DNA of 50,545 bases from NCBI RefSeq assembly GCF_964187635.1, contig NZ_CAXLMO010000046.1, positions 1 through 50,545 of the forward strand. The letters are read 5' to 3'. The DNA is from Seribacter sulfatis. GTDB lineage: Bacteria; Verrucomicrobiota; Verrucomicrobiia; Opitutales; Seribacteraceae. Below the pieces are notes generated by a model that was given only the letters and a program-made list of their open reading frames with translations, ran no database searches and was not told where the DNA came from. Positions 18,083 to 26,998 of the stretch are shown one piece after another (the stretch's first letter is position 1; every line of letters begins with the position of its first letter). The translations under genes and the position numbers were made by a program.

Positions 18083-19081
18083 TTAAAATCGAACAAGAAC
18101 CGCAGACCATGTCAAGCCTGCACCAAATGCAACAAACAAGCCAAGTTGTCCTTTCTTCAAAATTAAGGACTTTCTTGCTTCGTCTAGCGCGATGGGTATG
18201 GAAGCAGCCGATGTGTTGCCGTATTTGTCTAAGTTGCAAAAGAATTTTCCGAGAGGAATTTCCAATCTTTGCGATAAACTTTCCACAATTCTAGCATTCG
18301 CCTGATGAGGAATAACATGATCGACATCATTCTCGGTAAAGCCGTGTGCTTCGAGAAGTTCTCGGGAAGCACGTTCCATAACCCGCACAGCAGATTTGAA
18401 TATTTCACGGCCGTTCATTTTTAAGAAATGCCCTCTGCTGGATAAGGAGTCTTGTGATGCTGGGAGCAAAGATCCGCCGGCAGGTTGGTACAAAAGATTT
18501 GGGTTGGAGCCGTCTGCTCCACTCTTAAAGCCTATGAGTTGTGAACCGGAACCAGCATTGGAAAGAATGGCAGCTCCCGCTCCATCACCAAAAAGTACAC
18601 ATGTGGTTCGGTCTTCCCAATCCATTATGCTAGAAAGCTTCTCGGCTCCGACAACTAATACACACTTGTAACGATTACTACTAAGCATGCCATCGGCCAC
18701 ATCCAGTGCATAAAGAAAGCCAGAACAGGCGGCTTCGATATCAAAACTCGCTACTTTGGGGATTCCAAGTTTATGTTGAATCAAGCAAGCGGTAGATGGA
18801 AAAGCCATATCTGGGGTAATCGTTGCCACGATTATAAGATCAATATCTTGAGCAGTTAATCCAGCATCAATTAATGCGTTTTGAGCAGCTTTTACGGCAA
18901 GATCACTGGTTGCCTCTTTCTCATTTGCAATTCGCCTTGCCTTGATTCCAGTGCGAGAAGTGATCCATTCGTCGCTCGTATCCACTTTTTCGCTTAACTT
19001 CAAATTATCAACCACCTCAGATGGTAGATAGGAGCCAACTCCCAATATTTTGCTACTTGATTTCGTTACATTATCCACCAT
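18083..19081 (-). CDS. fabH: 3-oxoacyl-ACP synthase III
   Basis: 332 residues, a typical length. It starts fatty-acid synthesis by condensing acetyl-CoA with malonyl-ACP. The catalytic triad is visible: Cys119 in EAACSGFLYA, His259 in HVIPHQANAR and Asn289 in DKYGNTSAAS. It follows plsX with a 3-base gap, in the classical rpmF-plsX-fabH order that links phospholipid and fatty-acid synthesis to ribosome supply. A weak purine-rich AGAGAG lies about 9 bases before the start, one of few such signals in the window. Confidence 0.98.
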   Translation of the reverse strand: MVDNVTKSSSKILGVGSYLPSEVVDNLKLSEKVDTSDEWITSRTGIKARRIANEKEATSDLAVKAAQNALIDAGLTAQDIDLIIVATITPDMAFPSTACLIQHKLGIPKVASFDIEAACSGFLYALDVADGMLSSNRYKCVLVVGAEKLSSIMDWEDRTTCVLFGDGAGAAILSNAGSGSQLIGFKSGADGSNPNLLYQPAGGSLLPASQDSLSSRGHFLKMNGREIFKSAVRVMERASRELLEAHGFTENDVDHVIPHQANARIVESLSQRLEIPLGKFFCNLDKYGNTSAASIPIALDEARKSLILKKGQLGLFVAFGAGLTWSAVLVRF

Positions 19082-19084
19082 GAT

Positions 19085-20152
19085 TTAATCTCTCTTCAAT
19101 AGAGGTTCAGGGCGCAGTATTTCGTTGGCTTCGTGTACATCGTCGAGAACTTGGGTTATCATATCGTGTTGTACTAGTTCTATTGCAATCTTGATTGCAC
19201 CACTTATATGATTTCGATTCGATGAACCATGTGCTTTAATTACATTTTTTGTTAAACCTAGCAAAGGAGCACCCCCAAATTGTTCCGGATTAATTCTTTG
19301 CTTTAGGCTTCGAAACGCTCCCTTTGATAATAATGCTCCCGTCTTACGCAGTGCATTTCGACGTAATTCTTCATCCAGGAAACTACCAATTAATTTGCTT
19401 AATGACTCGCACGCTTTGAGTACAATATTTCCAACGAAGCCATCACAAACAACTACATCAACTACATTTTCAAAAATCTGGAAACCTTCTATTAGACCGG
19501 CATAATTTATGATGCTCCCATCAATATCCTTTAACATTTCATGAGTCTCATGAATTACTTCATTTCCCTTTCCCTCCTCCGTTCCAATCGTTAATAGTCC
19601 GACCTTGGGGCGAACTAAGCCGAGAGCAACTCGTGCATAATTTGATCCAAGGACAGCACTTTGAGCAATATGGAAAGGTTTTGCGTGTGGGTTAGCACCT
19701 GCGTCCAATAAAGTAAAATATCTTTCTCGCCCAGGCCAAATTGTGCAAAGTGCAGGTCTCTCTACCCCATCAAGTGTTCTTAATTTAATTGCACCACCTG
19801 CCATCAAACACCCTGTATTCCCGCAACTTAATAAGGCATCAGCCTCGCCATCTTTAAGTGCTTGGAGAGCCAAACTCATGGAGGATTTCTTTTTGCCTTT
19901 AATTCCAGCAATCGGCTTTTCCTCCATTCCCACCACCTCAGGGGAATGCACAAACTCCACCTTTGAACGCGAAAGTATGGAATGGGATGTTATGAGTGGT
20001 TCTATGATCTCTTCCTGACCAAACAAAACAAATTCTGTATTCCAAGGCGAACGATCAATAGCTTGGGCAACACCCTCAAGAACCTCGGAAGGACCTAGGT
20101 CGCTGCCCATGGCATCTATCGAAAGCCTAATTCTAGCTTCGGTCTTATCCAT
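19085..20152 (-). CDS. plsX: Phosphate acyltransferase PlsX
   Basis: 355 residues. The enzyme converts acyl-ACP to acyl-phosphate for membrane phospholipid synthesis. Family features include LSIDAMGSDLGP at 12-23, the GNTGCLMAGG segment, the DAGANPHAKP loop, and VVCDGFVGNIVLK. It has no transmembrane helix, as expected for a peripheral membrane protein. It lies between rpmF (17 bases upstream) and fabH (3 bases downstream), the standard operon. Confidence 0.97.
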   Translation of the reverse strand: MDKTEARIRLSIDAMGSDLGPSEVLEGVAQAIDRSPWNTEFVLFGQEEIIEPLITSHSILSRSKVEFVHSPEVVGMEEKPIAGIKGKKKSSMSLALQALKDGEADALLSCGNTGCLMAGGAIKLRTLDGVERPALCTIWPGRERYFTLLDAGANPHAKPFHIAQSAVLGSNYARVALGLVRPKVGLLTIGTEEGKGNEVIHETHEMLKDIDGSIINYAGLIEGFQIFENVVDVVVCDGFVGNIVLKACESLSKLIGSFLDEELRRNALRKTGALLSKGAFRSLKQRINPEQFGGAPLLGLTKNVIKAHGSSNRNHISGAIKIAIELVQHDMITQVLDDVHEANEILRPEPLLKRD

Positions 20153-20169
20153 GCCGAAGCACTATAATT

Positions 20170-20346
20170 TTAAACCTCTACATCAAGAACTTGCCTACCA
20201 CGATACTGTCCGGTTTCAGGATTGACGCGGTGAGGGCGACTCAAAGTACCATCAGCTTCTTTGGTAAGTTGAGGTTCTTGAAAGCGGTTCGCACCGCGAC
20301 GCTTTCTGCTTCGCTGTTTAGAATGTTTTCTTTTTGGTTGTCCCAT
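20170..20346 (-). CDS. rpmF: Large ribosomal subunit protein bL32
   Basis: A 58-residue protein, read from ATG 20346 to the stop at 20170. It begins MGQPKRKHSKQRSRKRRG, the conserved basic start of L32, and has PHRVNPETGQYRGRQV further on. The four zinc-binding cysteines found in many L32 proteins are replaced here (the CPSCG position reads NPETG), so this is the zinc-free form. It sits immediately upstream of plsX in the rpmF-plsX-fabH order, which supports the identification. No Shine-Dalgarno precedes the ATG at a usable distance. Confidence 0.95.
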   Translation of the reverse strand: MGQPKRKHSKQRSRKRRGANRFQEPQLTKEADGTLSRPHRVNPETGQYRGRQVLDVEV

Positions 20347-20406
20347 AGCTTAATAAATTAATTCCTCACTAAATCATGAAACCGGATTATGGTCAAGCTA
20401 GAGAAA

Positions 20407-21378
20407 TTAAGATTGGGAGTTAAAATAAAATGCAAAAAGCACAATCGATAATACTATTCGGTACCAAACAAATACCCCCAGTCCGCGCCTTGATAAATAA
20501 CCTACCAACCAAAACACAGATAACGCCGCGGAAATTCCCGCCACAAGGCAACCAAATAAAATTGGCCCAATAGACAAATTTGCTTCCATTACTTCCCATT
20601 TTGTTAACAGCTTGTAGCCCGCAGCTGCAGTTAAAGTAACAAGGCCAAGGAGAAAACTAAATTCTGCCGCTTTTTTTCTTTGTAGCCCAACTAAATATCC
20701 ACCCACAATTGTCATCATCGATCGACTTGTACCCGGCCACATCGCAAAGCATTGTAAAAACCCTATCCCCAATGACTGGGCCAGGGTTAAATCATCCAAA
20801 GTTCGCCCCTGCTCGCTTATCATACCAGAGTCTTTTGCTTTTTTTCTTTTTTCGACCCAATACATCAAAATTGCCCCCAGGAATAAAGCGATTGCGATAG
20901 GAAGGAGTCCAAAAAGAAATTCTTCTATCTTATCATCTAATATTGGCCCCAAGACAGCAGCAGGTAAAAAAGCAACTAGTACATTAAATGCCAACCTCTT
21001 CCCCCGGGGGTCCAAGCCAAGTAATCCTAATATCATCGACCAAATTTCTTTACGGTAAAGCAGAGTGACCGCCAATATTGCACCCGCTTGAATGACTATT
21101 AAATAAGCATTGATCGCTTCCTCATTATGATTTTCGTTATCGGATAAAAACTCACTGACCACCACCAAATGACCGGTAGAAGATATCGGAAGAAATTCTG
21201 TTACACCCTCAACTATTCCATAAATAAAAGCATCCGAAAAGCTCATAGACGAATTTGAATCGGGCTGGTACTCCTGAACTTCACTCCGGTCTACTAAAGC
21301 CGTTTTTTCGATAGCCCCTACTAATCCTGCATAATGGAAAAAAAACAGCGTAATAAAAATAAGTTGGCGACTGGGCAT
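20407..21378 (-). CDS. uppP: Undecaprenyl-diphosphatase
   Basis: An integral membrane enzyme that recycles undecaprenyl pyrophosphate to the monophosphate carrier used for peptidoglycan and O-antigen. Motifs are EGVTEFLPISSTGH and PGTSRSMM, the two catalytic regions of the BacA/UppP family, with about eight hydrophobic helices. The start is uncertain. I use ATG 21378, which gives a signal-peptide-like N-terminus (MPSRQLIFITLFFFHYAG) and an extra segment of about 44 residues. A downstream ATG at 21246 (MSFSDAFIYG) gives the usual 279-residue length, and 21414 is also open. The gene is divergent from trpD. No Shine-Dalgarno helps choose. Confidence 0.93.
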   Translation of the reverse strand: MPSRQLIFITLFFFHYAGLVGAIEKTALVDRSEVQEYQPDSNSSMSFSDAFIYGIVEGVTEFLPISSTGHLVVVSEFLSDNENHNEEAINAYLIVIQAGAILAVTLLYRKEIWSMILGLLGLDPRGKRLAFNVLVAFLPAAVLGPILDDKIEEFLFGLLPIAIALFLGAILMYWVEKRKKAKDSGMISEQGRTLDDLTLAQSLGIGFLQCFAMWPGTSRSMMTIVGGYLVGLQRKKAAEFSFLLGLVTLTAAAGYKLLTKWEVMEANLSIGPILFGCLVAGISAALSVFWLVGYLSRRGLGVFVWYRIVLSIVLFAFYFNSQS

Positions 21379-21462
21379 CAAAATCTCTACAAACCTTGTT
21401 GCACAAATATGCAAGAATAACTTTTAGCCATACTTCACAATAACGCACCTTTTACAGATACG

Positions 21463-22518
21463 ATGTACTCATTAAAAAATTTTACAGCATCTTTAAATGA
21501 GAAAACTGATTTAGACTCCGAGCAAATAAAATTTTGCATCGATCAACTAGTTTCAGAAAAAGTAGAGTCTTCAGAAAAAGAAAACTTTTTAATTTCACTC
21601 TCGGCAAAAGGGGAAACTGCCGATGAAATTTCTTCGTTTATTGAACATTTTCGTGTTTTGGCAAAAGACCCTGCTCTTGAACCATTTTCTGAAAATGCAA
21701 TCGATCTTTGCGGTACGGGGGGCGATAAGGCTGGAAGTTTTAATATCTCTACATTTGTTTCTTTTATAATAGCTTCATCAGGAACTCCTGTGATCAAACA
21801 TGGAAACCGATCAATCAGTTCTAAATGTGGGAGTGCTGACCTACTTGAAGCGATCGGAATACCCCTTGAAATTAATAAAGATAAAAGAATAGAGGGAATG
21901 AAAAGACTTAACTATTCTTTTTTATTTGCTCCTTCTTTCCACCCTGCTTTTAAGCACATTGCCCCAGTTCGAAAGGAACTTGCGAAAAAAGGTACGATCT
22001 CAATATTTAACATTCTTGGACCGATGATTAATCCTGCCCAACCAGGATATCAATTACTAGGTGTCTATTCCCAAAAATTGGTTTCAAAACTCAGTGATTC
22101 CCTGCACCAATCCGGAACAAAAGGCGGATTTGTCATCCACGGATGTGTGGAGGGACATTCAACCATAAATGGTGTCGATGAACTCACATCATGTGGACAA
22201 AATATAGCTCAAGGGTTTGGTCGAAACTTATCGAAGGAGGAAACTAATTTTACTCCTGAACAATTTGGCTTTACCCAGTCACCAATTGAAGATCTATCTG
22301 GAGGAGACTTGAATCAAAACCTCAATTTAATGAATCACATTTTGTCCGGAACGGCACCATCTGGACTCACAAACAGTATCTTAATGAATACGGCACTAGC
22401 ATTTTTGACAACGGGTCGAACTCAGGATCTCCACGAGGGTGTTGATCTAGGAAGACAATTACTGCAGGATGGAATTGTCAAAAAATGGCTCAATCAAACC
22501 ACTACTTTTTTCGCTTAA
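21463..22518 (+). CDS. trpD: Anthranilate phosphoribosyltransferase
   Basis: 351 residues, usual length. It joins anthranilate to PRPP in tryptophan synthesis. The PRPP-binding loop is CGTGGDKAGSFN (83-94), and KHGNRSISSKCGSADLLEA (112-130) carries the family's second signature. No other trp genes are present, so the gene stands apart from a trp operon here. glmM begins 7 bases after the stop and is probably co-transcribed. Confidence 0.97.
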   Translation: MYSLKNFTASLNEKTDLDSEQIKFCIDQLVSEKVESSEKENFLISLSAKGETADEISSFIEHFRVLAKDPALEPFSENAIDLCGTGGDKAGSFNISTFVSFIIASSGTPVIKHGNRSISSKCGSADLLEAIGIPLEINKDKRIEGMKRLNYSFLFAPSFHPAFKHIAPVRKELAKKGTISIFNILGPMINPAQPGYQLLGVYSQKLVSKLSDSLHQSGTKGGFVIHGCVEGHSTINGVDELTSCGQNIAQGFGRNLSKEETNFTPEQFGFTQSPIEDLSGGDLNQNLNLMNHILSGTAPSGLTNSILMNTALAFLTTGRTQDLHEGVDLGRQLLQDGIVKKWLNQTTTFFA

Positions 22519-22524
22519 TTCAAA

Positions 22525-23844
22525 ATGAACAAATATTTTGGAACCGATGGCATTCGTGCTACTTTTGAAAATTCTTTCCTGGATGAAGATTTTGCTTTTT
22601 CTCTTGGAAAAGCCCTCGCATTATTTATCCAAAAAAATGAAATCCCCGGGAAGCAAGTTCTTATCGGTCGAGATACCCGCCCCTCTGGCAATCTTCTCTT
22701 ACATGCCTTCGAGCAGGGATTAAAAACTTGTGGTTGCACCGGTCTTTGTGCTGGAATTTTACCCACCCCTGCCCTCGCATTTGGGACAATCGAGGAAAAG
22801 GTAGCGATGGGAGTAATGATCACTGCTTCTCACAACCCAGTTTCAGATAATGGATTTAAATTTTTCACTTCCACCGGAACGAAACTAAAAGACTCCGAAG
22901 AAACTGAAATAGAAGGTTTAATTTCACAGCATAAAAGACCAAAAGAGGTCCAAGATCTCAAGTCGTTGAAAGTCACTCAATCATATCTTGATCGTATTCG
23001 AAGTTTTTTTCCCGACGATCTCCTCAAAGGCAAGAAGGTGGTAATAGATGTTTCTAATGGTGCAACACAGGAAACCACTCCGGAAGTACTCGAAAAACTG
23101 GGAGCTGTGATAACAATCCTTAATAATGGAACCGGCGATATCAATGCAGGAGTTGGATCGGAGCACCCCTTGATGATGGCAAGTAAAGTGAAAGAGTTAA
23201 ATGCCGATTTTGGCATTGCTCATGATGGGGACGGAGATCGGGTTATCTTTTGTGATTCCAAGGGAAATATCATACCGGGAGATAAAATCTTGGGAATTCT
23301 TGCCCTTAATGAACATCAAAATCAACGACTCAATAACAACGGGTTTGTTGCCACGATCCACAGCAATTCAGGTCTTGATGCCAGTTTAGAAAAACATGGT
23401 ATTGCAGTACACAGATCCGATGTGGGGGATAAAAAAGTTGCCGCGATGATGAGAGAAAAGGGATTAAATATGGGAGGGGAATCATCTGGGCATGTGGTCG
23501 CAAGTGATTATCTTCCAACTGGAGACGGTCTCCTCACTGCTCTACTTGTGGCTAGAGCGTCTTATGAAAAGAAACAAACTATCGATTTACTGAGCAAAGA
23601 AATTGCTCTTTGGCCGTGCGTGGAAGGCTCATACAGGGTCAAACAGAAAAAGCCCCTTGAAGAGTGTGACGATCTAAACTCAGCTTTGCTTGCAGTGAAA
23701 TCTTCTCTTGGTAATGATGGAAGAGTTTTACTTCGATATTCTGGAACAGAGCCAAAAATCAGACTTCTCGTGGAAGCGATTGATCAAAACACTACACAAG
23801 CCGCCTATGATCGCCTTGCGAACGCGATTGATAAATTCTTGTAG
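22525..23844 (+). CDS. glmM: Phosphoglucosamine mutase
   Basis: 439 residues. It converts glucosamine 6-phosphate to glucosamine 1-phosphate, the precursor of UDP-GlcNAc for peptidoglycan and LPS. It starts with FGTDGIRATF. The phosphorylated serine is Ser102 in TASHNPVSDNG, the Mg loop is DGDGDRV, sugar binding uses GGESSGH, and the C-terminal phosphate site is RYSGTEPKIR. GlmM rather than PgmM is favoured by length and by the TASHNP context. It follows trpD closely. Confidence 0.97.
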   Translation: MNKYFGTDGIRATFENSFLDEDFAFSLGKALALFIQKNEIPGKQVLIGRDTRPSGNLLLHAFEQGLKTCGCTGLCAGILPTPALAFGTIEEKVAMGVMITASHNPVSDNGFKFFTSTGTKLKDSEETEIEGLISQHKRPKEVQDLKSLKVTQSYLDRIRSFFPDDLLKGKKVVIDVSNGATQETTPEVLEKLGAVITILNNGTGDINAGVGSEHPLMMASKVKELNADFGIAHDGDGDRVIFCDSKGNIIPGDKILGILALNEHQNQRLNNNGFVATIHSNSGLDASLEKHGIAVHRSDVGDKKVAAMMREKGLNMGGESSGHVVASDYLPTGDGLLTALLVARASYEKKQTIDLLSKEIALWPCVEGSYRVKQKKPLEECDDLNSALLAVKSSLGNDGRVLLRYSGTEPKIRLLVEAIDQNTTQAAYDRLANAIDKFL

Positions 23845-23909
23845 ACTAATAAATTTGATTAAGTATGAGTTCTCCTCTTATCTCTTTCTCTACCCTTTAA
23901 AACAATTCC

Positions 23910-25310
23910 ATGATTCAAGAGATTCCTATTGCCCAATTAGATCCTCGACAAGTAAAGCAACTTGAAGCAGCTGAAGCAGCTATTCAATCGAACCTAAGCT
24001 ATACCCTGGAAGTTTATTCCTCCATTTTAAAGCAATCGCTGGGCTGTATCGAATTACGAAAAAAACTTCGTGCACTTCAAATTAAGAGTATTCAGGGTTC
24101 TACCAAAGGGCTCAACAATCTTCTAGGAAAGGTAACAGCAGTTCCCTTCATGTTCGGAGGCAAGGGGGAAAAAGATCCTGAGGGAACCTTAATCAAAGCA
24201 GAGGGTCTAATCGAAAAAAATCCTGGCAGTGTTCTCGCGCATGAAATGCTTGCCGATGCGGCCACTCATTTAGAAATGAAAGAAACAGTCGTTTTTGCTT
24301 ACGAGACAATTCGAAAGATTCATCCCACCAATATTAAAAATCTCAAACAACTCGGGAATGCTTATTTAGAATTTGGTAACACCGAAAAAGCGATCGAAAC
24401 TGGCAATTCAATTCTAAAGATTAACCCGACCGATGGGGATGCCGTGGAACTCATGAAGCGGGCATCAGTTGCGGTTGCTATGAACAAAGGAAAATGGGAG
24501 GAGTCTGAGGATTTCAGGTCTCAATTAAAAGACGAATCAGAAGCACAGGCACTCGAACAACAATCTAAATCAATTACTGACTCGAAGGGTCTGGAAGATC
24601 TAATCAGGCAGTCTTATGAGAAAGTGGAACAGGAACCTTCCAATTTAAATAATTACCGTCAATTGAGTGAATATTATCATCGCTATGGTGATTTAGAAAA
24701 CTCAATTGCATGGATTCAGGAGGCAAGAAAACAAGAAGCGGGACAGGGAGATGTTTCACTCGAGGAAAAGGAGAGACAGTTAACCTTGGAATATTTTGAT
24801 AACTCAATTGAGGAATGGGAAAAGCTTTTAATAACTAAACCCGAGGACGAAGAAACAATAAATTCTCGTGATAATGCGATTGCCCAAAAGAAACTGTATG
24901 AAAAAAATCAGCTCGAATCTCTCGTTCAAAGGTATCCAAATGACTATGGATATCGCTACGAACTAGGAATTAACCTTTTTGATAATGCAGATTATGATAA
25001 TTGTCTCTCTCATTTCCAATTAGCGCAGCGTAACGCAAAAGTTCGACTGGATGCGATTTTATACCTTGGTCGTGCCTACAGCAGAAAAAACTTCTACGAC
25101 CTTGCGATTGAACAATTTTCGATTCTTAAGAACGAAATTCAAATAATGGATGATAGGAAGAAAGATGCCATTTACGAGCTTGGCTGTTGCTTTGAACTAA
25201 TGGGAGAGCAAGACAAAGCAATTGAGGAATTTAAAGTTGTTTATTCGGCCGACATATCATTTCGAGATGTGGCAGATAAAATAAATGCCTTTTATTCTAG
25301 AAACAAATAA
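23910..25310 (+). CDS. TPR-repeat protein of unknown function
   Basis: 466 residues with no signal peptide or membrane helix, so probably cytoplasmic. Tetratricopeptide-like repeats are visible near 120-190 (LGNAYLEFGNTEKAIETGNSILKINP) and 345-450 (YELGINLFDNADYDNCLSHF, YLGRAYSRKNFYDLAIEQF, YELGCCFELMGEQDKAIEEF). A charged central part separates two repeat blocks. It is probably a protein-protein scaffold. It is followed after 6 bases by the convergent tRNA-Ser gene. Its neighbour glmM gives no functional hint. Confidence 0.75.
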   Translation: MIQEIPIAQLDPRQVKQLEAAEAAIQSNLSYTLEVYSSILKQSLGCIELRKKLRALQIKSIQGSTKGLNNLLGKVTAVPFMFGGKGEKDPEGTLIKAEGLIEKNPGSVLAHEMLADAATHLEMKETVVFAYETIRKIHPTNIKNLKQLGNAYLEFGNTEKAIETGNSILKINPTDGDAVELMKRASVAVAMNKGKWEESEDFRSQLKDESEAQALEQQSKSITDSKGLEDLIRQSYEKVEQEPSNLNNYRQLSEYYHRYGDLENSIAWIQEARKQEAGQGDVSLEEKERQLTLEYFDNSIEEWEKLLITKPEDEETINSRDNAIAQKKLYEKNQLESLVQRYPNDYGYRYELGINLFDNADYDNCLSHFQLAQRNAKVRLDAILYLGRAYSRKNFYDLAIEQFSILKNEIQIMDDRKKDAIYELGCCFELMGEQDKAIEEFKVVYSADISFRDVADKINAFYSRNK

Positions 25311-25316
25311 CTTAAA

Positions 25317-25404
25317 TGGCGGAGAGGGAGGGATTCGAACCCCCGGTACCTTGCGGCACACCCGATTTCGAGTCGGGCACATTCGACCACTCTGCCACCT
25401 CTCC
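25317..25404 (-). tRNA. tRNA-Ser (anticodon CGA)
   Basis: 88 bases including an encoded CCA (plus-strand TGG at 25317-25319). The acceptor stem GGAGAGG pairs with CCTCTCC. The anticodon arm CCCGA-CTCGAAA-TCGGG gives anticodon CGA, which reads UCG. The long variable arm (TGTGCCGCAAGGTACC region) and GGTTCGAATCC T-arm are typical of serine tRNA. It is convergent with the TPR gene and 129 bases before the MORN lipoprotein gene on the other strand. Confidence 0.97.
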
Positions 25405-25532
25405 CGCAATAATTCAGGCTCCAAACAATTAATTAATCAATTCACTCTGGCAACTTAATTTGCATTTACCACTATTGATAATTTCTCATTTACACGCTTG
25501 CCCGAAATGCCCTCGTTCGCTTGGATATAACC

Positions 25533-26648
25533 ATGAAATTAATTCCCCCATCAACACTTTCACTTTTATTTCTTTTTTTCTGTGTTTCTTGTAATTCTAC
25601 TAAAACCACATCGATTGAATTTTCCGATGGGTCTTATCAAGGAGAAATAGATAAAAAAGGAAAGAAGCAGGGTAAAGGAATTTATGTCTGGCATGACGGC
25701 TCCACCTATGAAGGAGACTTCAAGAATGACTCAAGGCATGGGAATGGTTATTTTAAGTGGAGTAATGGGGAATCATACAAGGGTGATTACTTTGAAGATA
25801 GCCGAACGGGAGAGGGAATATATCGATGGCCTGATGGGTCCTACTACGAAGGTTCTTTTCTGAACGGCAAAAGACATGGTTTCGGAGTGTTTCATTCACT
25901 TGATGGTTCAATATATGAGGGGGAATGGTTTGATGACTTACAACATGGGGAAGGTGTTCGGACTAATCCCGAAAAAACTACAATCAAAGCAGTTTGGAGA
26001 AACGGAAAAATTATTACTAAACCTTCTGTCCTTCCCCGAACTGCGACCAAGCCCACACTGGAAAAGATTGAACTACCGATCGCTCCAGAACTCCCCAATA
26101 CTACTCAAGTAAAGACTGAAACAAAGGAGAAAATTTCGCTCTCTAATCCGTCCAATTCAATTCGGCCCCGAAAAGAAGTAAGCTCAGATAATGCTAATGC
26201 TCCACCTTCTGAAAATTTATGGGGTGCAAAAGAAATTGGTTTAAAGGAGCCGATAAAGCAAGTAATTGAACAACCAACCCCAAGTGCTTCGAGCCCGAAA
26301 GAACAACCCACCTCCAAGATCGCCCTTGTTGAGCAAGCCCAACTTAATGCAAACCCACTCACTGGGAGCCCCCAATTGAATTCGGGGAGCTCCAATATTT
26401 GGACTGGTACTGTTTCCGAAGCCGAGGATCAGTTTGATACCAATCTGATTAATGGAATCGACACAGTAAGCGATTCCAAATCCAAACAACCATTTTCCGG
26501 AAAAATGCAAATTCTCAATCTAAACGGAAATTTAATTGGAGAAGTTAACCTTCTCGATGGCCAACTTCATGGAGAAGAGGTTTTCATTGATGAATCAGGT
26601 GTAATAACTGAAAGAAACCTATGGGAAAAAGGCGTCCGTATTCAATAA
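25533..26648 (+). CDS. MORN-repeat lipoprotein
   Basis: 371 residues from ATG 25533. The frame also runs upstream to 25521, but this start gives the signal peptide ending FCVSC (Cys20), a lipobox. Residues 35-145 are five consecutive MORN repeats, such as GSTYEGDFKNDSRHGNGYFKW and GSYYEGSFLNGKRHGFGVF. Next is a Pro/Ser/Lys-rich linker of about 150 residues, then a final YwqK-type module starting QPFSGKM near 325. It is one of three related lipoproteins in the window (also 12219 and 37449). MORN repeats in bacteria mediate lipid or protein contacts, but this protein's partner and role are unknown. The gene is monocistronic and follows tRNA-Ser. Confidence 0.82.
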   Translation: MKLIPPSTLSLLFLFFCVSCNSTKTTSIEFSDGSYQGEIDKKGKKQGKGIYVWHDGSTYEGDFKNDSRHGNGYFKWSNGESYKGDYFEDSRTGEGIYRWPDGSYYEGSFLNGKRHGFGVFHSLDGSIYEGEWFDDLQHGEGVRTNPEKTTIKAVWRNGKIITKPSVLPRTATKPTLEKIELPIAPELPNTTQVKTETKEKISLSNPSNSIRPRKEVSSDNANAPPSENLWGAKEIGLKEPIKQVIEQPTPSASSPKEQPTSKIALVEQAQLNANPLTGSPQLNSGSSNIWTGTVSEAEDQFDTNLINGIDTVSDSKSKQPFSGKMQILNLNGNLIGEVNLLDGQLHGEEVFIDESGVITERNLWEKGVRIQ

Positions 26649-26998
26649 GCTAAATTATTGAGAGCAAAATGAAAGAGATTCCTTTTCGCTCGGTCATCAA
26701 AACACATTTCTTTTTTTGCTAGGTTCTTGCCTACCAACTTGTAAATTTCTTTTATACTAAATTAACGGAATCATTGTTTGGGTTAATTCTTATTACGCCA
26801 TTCAACAATATTGTTTCTAGTGCCTTTAAGCATGAATGGTATTGCACACTTCAACGCCGATAGAAAACTGAATTACAAATACTCACAATTTAATTCTTCG
26901 AAAATGTGTATTTGGAATGTTTACAAATTTGGATAGTAATTACTAACGTTAAAACATTACATTTCCCCTCAAGATCCAGAATCATTATGAATTTTTAA
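26649..26998 (+). other. 350-base intergenic region upstream of gcvP
   Basis: No gene or RNA is recognised. I looked for a glycine riboswitch in front of gcvP and saw none. There are two perfect 12-base palindromes, AACAATATTGTT (26804-26815) and TAGTAATTACTA (26934-26945), the second 54 bases before the gcvP start. They could be operators, but AT-rich 12-base palindromes are expected by chance at this rate or slightly less. The rest is AT-rich. Promoter elements are not clear. Confidence 0.5.

Noticed and set aside
25317..25404. tRNA-Ser as an integration site of a mobile element next to the MORN lipoprotein
   Set aside because: No integrase, direct repeat of the tRNA end or composition shift was found.
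26649..26998. Glycine riboswitch in front of gcvP
   Set aside because: I found none of the conserved core elements of the aptamer in the region.
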